Below, in pieces: positions 12,301 to 24,300 of a stretch of 64,000 bases of DNA. Origin of the DNA: Azorinus chamasolen (lineage: Eukaryota; Mollusca; Bivalvia; Cardiida; Solecurtidae); the NCBI GenBank assembly GCA_963576725.1, contig OY755237.1, positions 55,713,805-55,777,804 on the forward strand, read 5' to 3'. The notes beneath the pieces were generated by a model. It was not told the DNA's origin, ran no database searches, and saw nothing but the letters and a program-made list of their open reading frames with translations. The number at the start of each line of letters is the position of its first letter. Position 1 is the stretch's first letter. A program made the position numbers and the translations under genes.

Positions 12301-15300
12301 GGAAACCTTGTATGCTAGTTTTGATTTGTTTATTATAGTTTTCTCAGACCGCTTTGTTTATATTTGCAGTCATTTACGGATTCCATGGTGTTTGCAATGA
12401 ACAAAAGCCTTATTCTTGTTATCTTCCACTGTGCTTCATTATCTTTCTGCTGAGCCAAGGGCAGAACACTCTGTTCTTTCAAGCATGTCTTGACCATAGG
12501 AGAGTGCCAGAAGACTGGAAATCAGCCAATATTACCCCCTATACAAGAAGGAGACAGACACACAGCAGGAAACTACAGACCAGTTTCGATTACCTCCATT
12601 TGCAGTAAGGTGCTGGAGCACATTGCACACAGCCAAATCATGTGACACATGGACGTCCATAACCTCCTTACAAATTACCAGCATGGCATCAGAAAGCGGT
12701 GATGGACAGAGACACAACTCATCCTAACCATTGATGACCTGGCCAGAAGTATCGACAACCATGATCAGGTTGACTGAGTACTGCCTTACTTTAGCAAGAC
12801 ATTCGATAAAGTCACCCCCAACAGACTCCTGATGAAATTTCGCCACTATGGAATTCAAGGCAGCCTTTATCAATGGATATCCAGCTTACTAATTGAGCGT
12901 ACACAACAAGTGGTCCTTGATGGACAGTCCTCTTCCTCCACCACAGTGACATCAGGGGTACCACAGGGCATAGAACTCGGACTACTACTGTTTTTGACTT
13001 TTTTTGCTGTATATCAATGACCTCCCTGCGTCAGTCAAATCTATGGCCAGATTCTTCGCTGACGTTGCCTTCTCTACAGTCTACAGAAAGATCAAGAGTG
13101 ATAAAGATAGGGCTGCCCTACAGCAAGATCTTGGTAGTCTCCAAGAGTGGGAGGAAAAGGTGGATTATGCTTTTCAATCCAGACAAGTGTGAAGTTCTCC
13201 AAGTTACAAACAAGCGACCTTCATTTCAAACACAGTCCTTTAACCATGGCCAGGTACTCAACAATTTTGAGTCTGGGAAGTACCTAGGATTGAACATCCT
13301 TAAAAATCTTAGCTGGTATGAGCAGTCAGCACATTAACAAGATCACCAAGAAGGCACACTGCACCTTATCATTCCTTGGTCAAAACATCAGGTGATGCCC
13401 TACCAGCATAAATGCTCAATACTACTCCACCCTAATGAGACCACCATTGGAATATGCTTTTACCATATGGAATCCTGCAAAAAAGGAGAGCATAAAAAAA
13501 GACTGAGGCTTTCCAGGGTCGAGCTACCAGCTTTGCCACTGAAGACTACCAAAGAACCAGCAGTATAACCACCATGATGCAGCAGCTCCAATGGGCGCCT
13601 CTCGAGATCAGACAAAACAACGCTCAGTTGACTATGATGTACTGGATTGTGCATAACCTGGTTGACATACCAGCAGCCTCATATCTACAGCAGTTAGCAT
13701 GACTTACCTGTGGCCACTCTGTCAAGTTCCTAATAGTAGATGTCAATCTACCATCATTCTTAGAGAATAGTTTATAGTATTATTTTAACACAACTAATAG
13801 GTAGTTAGTTACTTATTTGATCACTCATAATTTACTGTTGTCAATTCCAGATCTCCATCATTTTAGATGTCAATAAAGACATCTTGAAACAGTTTCCTAC
13901 TCATTTTATGATGGAGATAAACATCCTGTGAGATCCATAGTCGACACAACAGCAAGATGCCCAAGGTGAAGTGTCCCATCCTACTTGTGAGTTCGAACAG
14001 ATGACCTAGACGCTGCGATAGTTGCTGCACTTTTGAGTTTTGACGACTCATGCGCTAGTGCACAGTGCAGCTCCCGCTACAACAAGCTGCAATAAAGTAG
14101 AGAAAGTCAAACGACCTACTATATCTTCAGCTGGTACGAGTGAGGACTTGGCGTATTTCCTGTCACGGTGGAAGGACTATGTTGAAGCAATGAAAATCAA
14201 AGACAAGGAACTTGTCATACAGCTCATGGAAAACATGTTCCAGCTGGTACAATTAATCGAGTCTGGCATACCAGAAGCCCACAACAAACTGCCACCCCCA
14301 GTTAGAGAGTAACACAAGTTTCGTAACTATCTCTTGACCGTTGATGGGATAGCCATATACAAGGACAGAATAGTGGTTCCACCATCACTTAGAAAAGATG
14401 TCCTTACAGCACTGCACTCGGCCAATCAAGGTATATCATCAATGACGTCAAGAGCAGAAACCTCTGTGTTTTGGCCAGGAATCAGCAATGACATTATAAG
14501 CCTGAGAAACTCTTGCAACCACTGCAACAGAATGGCCCCTTCTCAACCAAGTGCCCCACCAGTGCCCCCAGTCTACCCCATGTATCCATTCCAGTGTGTA
14601 TGTGCAGATTTCTTCCACTATAAAGGGGGTAACTACTTGGTGATTGTGGACAGGTACTCTAATTGGCCAATAGTTGAAAGAGCACACTGTGGTGCCTCAG
14701 GCCTCATTGACTGCCAACGACGTATGTTTGTCACCTTCGGAATCCCAGAAGAACTATCTTCAGATGGCGGCCCATAGTTTACAGCATCTGCAACAAGGGA
14801 TTTCCTGAAGACTTGGGGTTTGCACCATCGACTCTCATCTGTAGCTTTTCCACACAGCAACTGCAGAGCTGAAGTAGGTGTGAAGACCGTGAAGCGCCTA
14901 ATTACAGATAACACTGGACCAAATGGTGAGTTGGATACGGACGCTTTTCAGCGTGCAGTCCTGCAATACAGAAACACTCCAGACAGAGACACAAAGCTGT
15001 CTCCCACTATGTGTGTCTTCAGACGAGCAATAAGCCACATGAGACATGGAGTGACTAGCTTGCCTTAAGGGAAGAATCATTGCGCAACAGACACATGAAG
15101 GCTGCTGAACGACTTGGTGAGCATATTAAACATTTGCCACTACTCAGGGTTGGGGACTTAGTTAGGATCCAAAATCAAACTGGCCCTTGTCCACCAAAAT
15201 GGGATAAGACGGGGACTGTTATTGAAGTTAGTCAGTTTGATCAGCATGTTGTGCGTGTTGATGGATCAGGCAGAGTGACACTTCGCAACAGGAAATTTCT

Positions 15301-18300
15301 GCGAAGGTATACCCCTATTTACTCACCTGCAGCAAAACAAACCATTGACTCTGACCTTAAATATATACCGAAGGAACAGAGATATGTGCCAACATTGCCA
15401 ACCACGTGCATTCTACCCACCCAGTATAGCATACCACCTGTTAGTTCATCATCTGAACCAAATGACGATGAAACATACAAACCAGCATCAGAGGTGCCGC
15501 ATCATAGCTCACGCCAAGCTAAAGCTACCCAAGCTGAACAGGAATGTACACCTCAACTTGGAACCTCTGGACCCCAAATACCTTCCTCTATGGCCAAACT
15601 ACCAATGCTTGATAGTCAACCTCACCCTCCTACATCGCTCAGGATACCTCCACCACCACCAACTCCTCTGTCGACAGCGACAGTGCAGACTACCCCCAGG
15701 AGGCCTACATCACCTAGACCAGATCTGCTCTCCTTAAACTAGACCCGTAGACGATCCAGCTGTCAGAGACAAGAGCCAAAGTGGTTGAGTGATTTTGAAC
15801 ATTAAGTGGGGCAGAATAATCCCCGGGCTGGAGGGTGGTCTGCCCAATGAAGGCTCTTCAAGTTTAAAGTGTTTTGTTAATGGCCTTATATATATTGTAT
15901 AAAGCAAAATGTACAAGCTGTACCACTTAGTGACTTTCTGTAGACCTATATATGTGTGGTTAGGTTAAAGTATCACTTTTACTGACATTATATAATTTGT
16001 TTTCAGTGTTGGACACAACATGGACAAAAGCAATGTCATTTCTACAGGACAGTTTCAAGAACAGTGCCTTAATTACCATATCAGTCATTATGAATCTGTA
16101 TCTGTATCTATACGTCGTAGAATCCTATATAGGCTTTTACACAACGGGTGAGAAGAGACGCCACTATCATTGGCGATGATCTCGTAGGGCTGTCTTAAAA
16201 GCCTCTACGGAATCAGCATGCACTATGCTGTCAGGCAGTTTGTTCCATTGCACCGTAGTGTCTACAAAGAATGAATTCCTGTATCGAGGGGTCTTGCCAT
16301 TTGGGACTGCCAACCCTCTTGAGTTGTTGCATACTTGGTTTCTATTATGTTTCTTGTATCGCAGTCTTTAAATTTGGTAGCTTTGATGTTTCTTCTCGGT
16401 TTTGCCGGCTTTGTGAATGTGGATGTCGGTAGAGCAGGTACCAAGCCCTCTACTACCTTATACATAAGTATTAGACAAAGGCTTAGTCTCCTGTCTTCAA
16501 GGGTCTCTAACCCCAGTTGTTCTCTCATTATTGTGACTGCTCCTGTTTCTCTGTCTCTATAGTTCTTTTTTATGAATCTGACTGCACGGTTTTGAATTCT
16601 TTCCCAATTTGTCTATGTCCCCTTTGAGGTAAGGATTCCAGATGGTTGCGCCATACTCCATGATAGATCTTACTACTGAAATGTATGCTGTTTTCTGCAT
16701 TTTTCATGAACGTTTCTCAGGTTCCGTCTTAAGAATCCAAGTGTGGCGTTTCTACATAAATTGTTTATGTGCACACTCCACTCGAGGTCTTTGAATAGAT
16801 ATCTGTATACCTAAATACGGATTATCTTTTACCTCTTGTAGGATATGGCTGTTGAGTTGGTAGAATTTGGATATCTTTTGGTTTATGGAGAGGATGTAAC
16901 ATTTTTTGGCATTGAATTGCATACCCCATTTAAGTGCCCATGTTTCCAGGTTTGTTAAATCTGACTGAAGTTTCTCTTGATCTTTACTACTCCTGATGGT
17001 TCGGTAAAGTAGGCAGTCATCTAAAAATAGGCGTACCGATGATCCTACACAGTCTGGAAAGTCATTTATGTGGCAGAGAAACAGGATCTGACCAAGAACA
17101 GTTCCTTGGGGCACTCCGGAGTCCACCGATGTTTCGTCTGACTGTCGACCTTCTACTATGGTTCGCATTGTGCGGGTTGTTAGGAAGTTTGCCAGCCAGG
17201 TATGGATACTCCCTTCAATTCCATAGTGGTGTTATTTGTGCAGCAGTTTGTCAAGTGGAACAGTGTCGAAGGCTTTGGAAAAATCTAGAATAGCGACATC
17301 TGTTTGGTGCCCCCTGTCATGTTCTTGGAGGAAGTCGTTCAGTGTTGTTAAGAGCTGTGTCTCACAGGAGTAGCCTGTTCGGAATCCATGGTTTAGATTT
17401 GTGAGTATTTTGTTGCTTTCCAAGTGTCATCAGGTGTCTACATATTATGTGTTCCAAAATTTTGCATACAACAGATGTTAAAGAAACTGGTCTGTAGTTT
17501 TCGGCAAGATGCTTATCTCCTTTTTTGAAAATACTGGAGACATTTGCTCCTCTCCAATCAATTTGGGAGTTCACCAGTGTCTATCGAAGCCTGCATTGTG
17601 ATTTTCAGGATCGGAGCCAGGTGTACTGCGCATTCTTTAAGAATGCGGTTTGGTATGTTGTCAGGGCCTAATGCTTTAGATGGGTTGACCCTTTCCAATA
17701 ATTTCTGTAAGCCATTTTGATCTATTTTTATCGGTTTGACTGTATCTTCTGTTTTCATTTCCATGTAGGGGAGGTGAGGTCTCGGTTTGAGGATTTCATA
17801 AACACCGACTTAAATTGTCTTAATAGGATGTCTGCCTTCCCCTTACTCTCTGACACCAGTGATGCCCCTTCTTTTTGTGGAGCAATGCCTCCTGCATCTT
17901 GCCGTTTCGATTTTACGTATTTCCAGAATGGTTTAGTGTTATTATTTTCTAAACCTTCCATGATGTTTGAGTTGATGTAGTCCTGCTCTGCCCTGCGCCT
18001 TTTGCACTCCTTCTGGAATGCTCTGTAGTTGGACCATTTCTTGAACACCCTCAATGATATCCAAATGACTTGAGGGGGGATAAGAGAATAGTTTATAGTA
18101 TTATTTTAACACAACTAATAAGTAGTTAGTTAGTTGATCACTCATAATTTACTGTTGTCAATTCCAGATCTCCATCATTTTAGATGTCAATAAAGATATC
18201 TTGAAACAGTTTCCTACTCATTTAATTCTTACTTTCTACAAACTTTCCGGACCTATGCCAGGCTATGGTTGATGCAGGCAGCCTGGACAGCTTTAACTAC

Positions 18301-21300
18301 CCAGATCTTCCTCCTACTGAGTGCAGAAGATGTTTTGTTTTTATCAAAAACCTGTAAATAGGATGTTTGTCCTTTTAACACTGCACAAAGTTTAAATTCA
18401 TTTAAATTTTCATTATTTGGGGTATCTCCCCATTACCTCCGTATTTAGCATGGTCTTACCGTCTATCGAATCTCTTAACCTTTGACCAGGGACAAAAAAC
18501 GTTTACTGTGAATATCTAAGAAAAAAATAAATCAGCAGTTCAAAATACTCTTTTATACATACCCTGAAACAATTAAATATTTTTATCCTCATCTATTAAT
18601 CCCCAAACAATCCAGTGTTCCCCACCACCCGCATAACAAAAACAAAAATGGCTGCCAGATAAACCTCACCTGTGTTTTGTTATGTTGTTGGGTCGGCGAT
18701 ATAAGTTGTTACTGTTGATAAGCCATCAAACAAATACTATCTCAAATGAGGAATAAGTATACAAGAACACAAGCGTGTTGTATTGATGACGTTTAATTCC
18801 TGACTGTCCGTAAAGGACCCAGCTGCTCCAGCCTCCAGTACACATAATCATTTGCATGTTATAGTCTATTTCAACAATCATAAAACATCTCCCTTCTTTT
18901 AAAAAAAAGAAAATCAATGTATCAATATATGAATTTATATAGATATATGATTTGATTAAAGTATCTTAATACATATCAACTATTATGAAAAATAAGGGAT
19001 ATCTATAGTGTGAAAGTTTATCTGAAACTCTAATTTCTATTGTAAACATGCATTAACATTAAACTAATTGAAATGTCAGAAACAATTAACATCATTGTAC
19101 TGGCTGCGTGCTGATCGTATTACACAGTCCATTCACGGCTGTCGTAGCACTTATGTTTCACCATTCTCCCAGACCGTGTTACATAAGGGGCATTGAATGA
19201 AGTTGTTGCCGGGCGGTCAGGTAGAAGGGGCTGCTGAGGGGAAATTGGTTGATTTACATCCCTAGCTAATATGTCTGGGCAGAAGGGTGTTTTGTCTGAT
19301 ACATTTTCATTGGTTTTGTGCAGAGCTGCCTTTGTCTGAATTGAAAATGACCTTTTTCCATGCGTCCCAATAACCTTTGCAGTTAACCAAGTTTTGCCAA
19401 ATTGAACTTTTACTGGGTCATTGATCGAAATTGGTTTCAAAGGCCTTGCATTTCTGTCATAGTTTGCTTTTTGCTTTAACTTTAGCTGTTGCATTTTGAC
19501 TTTGACGGTTTGATGTTTGACAGTTTGGGGTGTTAGCGCCTTGTTGGTAATTGGCACTACGGACTTTGTCCTGCGGCCTAAAAGAAGTTGTGCAGGTGTA
19601 AATCCGCATTCAAGAGGTGTATTTCTATACTCCAGAAAAGCTAAATATGGGCTTTGACCAGATGCTTTAGCTTTCTTCATGAGTTTCTTGGCAATGCCTA
19701 CTCCTTTCTCAGAAAGAGCGTTTCCTTTCGGATGCAAAGGAGAGGACGTGTGATGTTCAAACATCCAAGTTTTTGCAAAATTTGCAAATTCCTGGCTGCT
19801 GAATTGAGGACCATTGTCGGTTACTAATGTTTCGACAATTCCGTTTCGCGACATGTGCACCTGCAGTTTGCGTATAACTGTATCAGATCGCGTGTCTGGC
19901 AGAAAATCAACTTCAAAGAAGCGACTGTAATAATCAATTGTCAACAGATAGTTCTTGCCGTCAAGATGAAATAGATCTGCGCCTACTTTTTGAAACGGTC
20001 TGTCTGGGAACTCTGTCGATATCATGGGCTCTTTTGCGTTCGAGTCCCTATGTGTAAGGCAAACTGAGCATTGTAGCACGTGTTCTGTAATTGCTTTGCT
20101 CATTCCGGGCCAAAACAAGCTATCTTTCGCCCTTTCTAATGTTTTTGTAACCCCGAGATGACTGGAGTGTACTTGCTGAATCATGTGATTTCGCAAGCCG
20201 CGTGGAATGAGTAACGTTTGACCTCTGAAAATGAGGTTGTCCTCGACGGATAATTCGTCTCTGTGATTCCAGTATTCGCGAATTTCCGGTTTGCAGTCTG
20301 ACCTTTCCCTGGGCCAACCTTCGAGTATAGTCTGTTTCAGAGATGACATTTGCGGGTCGTTTGAAAGCTCTTGTCTCAAACTCTCTAAACGCCTATCAGT
20401 GACAAACAGGTGTTTTTTCACCGTGTGAACATGTAGATCCAGATCTTGGATCAGGGAAGGGAACGTTTCTTTCATATAATGTCGAGAAAGACAATCGCTG
20501 ACGGGAATGTCCTTTCCGCTTACATGACGAACCGTAATACTGTATTTCTGCAGCTGTAGTAACATTCTCTGCAAACGAGGGGGTGCAGCGTGCAGCGGTT
20601 TGAGCATAATTGAAGCAATTGGTTTATGATCAGAATGCACAATGACTTCATGTCCGTATGTGTATTGATGAAACCTTTTGCAACCAAATAAAATTGCGAG
20701 AAGTTCCTTCTCTATTTGTGCATAACCAGTCTCAGCTGAAGTTAAGCTTTTTGATGCGAATGCTAAGGGTCGCCCATTTTGCATAAGGCATGCGCCCAAT
20801 CCCGATTTACTAGCATCTACCTCAAGCGTGAGGGGCTCTGAAGGGTTGTAATATCCTAGAACTGGGGCATTTGTAATGATTTGTTTAACCTCAATGAAAG
20901 CTTTATTTTGCGGCTCATCCCATAGGAATTCCGATTCCTTTTTCAATAGAGCGCGAAGTGGCGTCGTGACTTCTGACAGATTTGGCGCAAATTTGGCCAT
21001 GTAATTGACCATCCCTAGAAACGTTTCGAGCTTTCCGCGGGAGTCTGGGATTTCAATTTTCAAAATGGCTTCGATTTTGCCAGGATCCGGTTTGAGCCCT
21101 TGGCTACTAACGATATGTCCGAAAAAAGGAACTTCGTTCACCCCTATGACGCACTTATCTGGGTTAAACCTTATTCCTTTTTCGCGTGCACGGTCCAGTG
21201 CGTTTCTGAGATTTCGGTCGTGCTCTTCGTTTGTTCGACCATAGATCAAAATATCGTCAACAATGGCTTCTATGCCTGGCAGACCTTCAAATATTTCATT

Positions 21301-24300
21301 CACTTTCTGCTGAAATATGTCACCTGATGATGATATGCCAAAGGGAAGCCGTAAGTATTTATACCTCCCGAATGGCGTACCGAAGCAGGTCAAACTTGAC
21401 GATTCCTCGTCGAGCCGAACACTCCAATAAGCATGTGTAATATCAAGTATGCTAAAACGCGTCGCGCCCGAGAGCTTTGACGTCACGTCATCTAACGTCG
21501 GTGACGGATAATGCGGTCTTCGAATGGCTTCGTTTAGAGCCTTAGGATCAAGACAGACGCGCAATTTGCCAGTTTTTGGCTTTTCCACGACAACAATCGA
21601 ATTCATCCAGTCTGTGGGTTCAGTTACCTTTGATATGATGCCGTCTTTTTCCATTTTGTTAAGCTCTATCTTTAATTTGGATTTAAGAGCTTCAGGTATC
21701 CGGCGCGGCGGATTGACTACTGGCATCGCGTTTTCCTTCAGGTGCAAATGGCACGAACCTGGAATGACGCCTATACCATCAAACAAATTGCCGTATTCGC
21801 TCATGACCTTTCCTTTAGTCAGCGGGTTACTATATACGGGCTTTTTATCATGTTCATGCTTGTGTGAGTCTACAGAGTATGTGAGTTTGATCAACTCGAG
21901 ATCAAGCGATGATTGCAGACCTATCAAACAAGGGGATGTACCCTCTACAACATAAAAGGGTGCACGGATCGCCCTGCCGTTGTGTTTGCATTGCAGTGTA
22001 ATTTTGCCGAGGACCTTTATTGTGTTCCCTGAATATGCAGTAAGCTTGCAGTCATGTGGCTGTAAGGGGCTTTGCAGGGAGAGTGAATGGAATACATTTT
22101 GAGAAATTGTATTCACAGCACTACCTGAATCAATTTTGAATTTGATATGGTTCTGGTTTGGGCCAAGGTCAAGGGTCACAAATGCACGGTCTGGTGAATG
22201 AGAAACTGTGCTTACCGTGTCTAAGTAGTATTCGGCAACATAATCCATTTCCTTCGGAAGTTCATTGTCAATGTCATAAACAGTTTTTCTAGATTTGCAC
22301 ATGGATTGGAAATGGTTGCGCTTCTTGCACTTATGGCACTGTTTACCGAAAGCCGGGCACAGTCTTTTCTCAAACTTATGAAAAGTCCCACAGTTGTTGC
22401 ACGTCTTTCGTCCTTGTTGCTGATGCTGTTGATGCTTTTGTGGTTGCTGGCGTTGCTGTTGTTGGGGCCACCGCCTCCGCACGAGGTCTACTCCGCTCGC
22501 AAGCCCCTGGTCACCACCACACGATGCCATCGTCTTCAGCTGCTCACACGAATATTCAAATGTCTGCGCAGTCTCTACAGCTTTATCCAGCGTCAACGCT
22601 TCTCCTATGTTGATCAGCTTTTCACGGAGCTTAACGGATGAAGTCCCGAAGACAATCCGGTCACGGATCATTTCATCGCTGGCTGCTCCAAACTTGCAGT
22701 CTGCTGCTGCGAGTTTCAATTTGGTGACGAATGCTGTCAGCACTCTGCGTTATGTTATTGAATTTGTATCTGGCGAAAATTGGATTGAGTTTAGGTTGAA
22801 CATAATCTTTGAATTTTTTGTAATATGTGTCCAATTTCTTTGCATCTTCGGCACTAATTCCAGACCAAGTGTGCTGTATGTCCCGACCTTTGTCGCCAAC
22901 CCACAGAAGAAGATAGGATATTTTCTCCTCTTCCGTTTTTCCTTTCAACGGGCCCGAAAACACTAGTTGAGCATGTCGCTGAAATTTGTCCCATGATTCT
23001 GGCAAATTGGAGTTACCCCAGTCCATGGTTGGGATGGATACACCGCACATGTCCATTTTGCAAGTGTCTAATTTATCACAAATTCCAAATAATAATTTCC
23101 ATGTAATAAAATGTCTAAAAGTCCAGTTTACTCTGACACCATGTTTTGTTATGTTGTTGGGTCGGCGATATAAGTTGTTACTGTTGATAAGCCATCAAAC
23201 AAATACTATCTCAAATGAGGAATAAGTATACAAGAACACAAGCGTGTTCAGGGCTCAAGCTGGGTTCAAATTTTAGGGAGAAGTGACTTCTCCTTGGGCC
23301 TCAGATTAGGGAGAAGTGAGGAGGCTCAAGGAGAAGTGAACCGTTTCGCTTATCGGATACTAATACATAATATACCTTTTCTCTTTTATAATGTTTAAGT
23401 ACATACTAAAACAATGTTAGTGTCACTAGATCAAAGTCTATGAATGCAATATTGACTTCTTAATAGTGTCTAAAATCCACAAAACTAATCATTCAAAAAT
23501 ATTGAAAGTTCAATATGCAGCATGTATATGTGAAACACTTTGCCCATAACAGAGATGATTTAACCTATAATTTTGACCATTGACTTTGAAGTGTGACCAT
23601 GATGTATGACATAGACATATGATTGTACCACTCGGAGGTTGCAGCTTTATGAGATGGGTAGGCATGCCAAATATGAAGTCTCTATTTCTAATAGTTTAAA
23701 AGTTACATGGCAATGTGAAAGTTTTAAGAAAGTGGACTTTTGACTTAGAGACGTGACTTTGACATGGTTCCACTCAGAGGTTGCAGCTTTATGAGATGAG
23801 TATACAATGTCATGTAGGAAGTTTCTATACATCTGTAAAATCTTAAACATTATAGTCAAGGTTTCAGAAAGAGAACTGACAGACCAATATCAATATTTGT
23901 TGCAAAATATACACAGCCCAAATCTTAGTATTTAGTTACTATAGGACTTGGAAACATTTTGGATCCAGACCTTATAAAACCCTATTGGCCTACGATCTTA
24001 TAAATCCCAAATTATTATTGTCAATGACATATCACATCTTTCAGATAAAAAAAATCAGTTATGCAATGCTGATACTGATGTATTATTTCTTCCTCTGAAA
24101 TAAGTTATTTATATTCTCTTAAAATAATTTGTGGTTATTTTTAATCCCCTCTGTAATACTACTGTCTACATGTGCAATAGCCAATTAAATGTTCACTCCC
24201 TGTGTGACCCTTTGTATCAGCAGAAATCAGCAACCGTTGCAGATCAACACAAATTTAGATGCTTAACCTTTAGCCTGCTATGGGTGGATGAGTGAATACC

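Larger units (their letters stand above)
13761..18225 (+). mobile_element. Degenerate Ty3/gypsy-like LTR element with a nested LINE
   Basis: Two direct repeats of about 145 bases, 13761-13908 and 18081-18225, are over 90% alike (both contain AATTTACTGTTGTCAATTCC and CATCTTGAAACAGTTT-like stretches) and act as LTR remnants. A purine tract GAGGGGGGA directly precedes the right copy. Between them, in plus orientation, are a short gag-like start (about 14070-14240), an integrase (14260-15740), and then a LINE fragment in the opposite direction (16150-18060). Protease, reverse transcriptase and RNase H are missing. Confidence 0.75.

Noticed and set aside
14040..15742. A domesticated integrase gene
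   Set aside because: Internal stops and a frameshift, loss of neighbouring domains and flanking LTR remnants show a decayed element.
22306..22966. Plus-strand ORFs of 111 and 119 codons opposite gag
   Set aside because: Antisense shadows of the gypsy gag and pol frame.
23510..23880. Further copy of an AACAAGA-type array inside the nested hAT-like element
   Set aside because: Phrases such as GTGAAACACTTTGCCCATAA resemble the element E start, but no hairpin, C-rich motif or terminal palindrome could be found.
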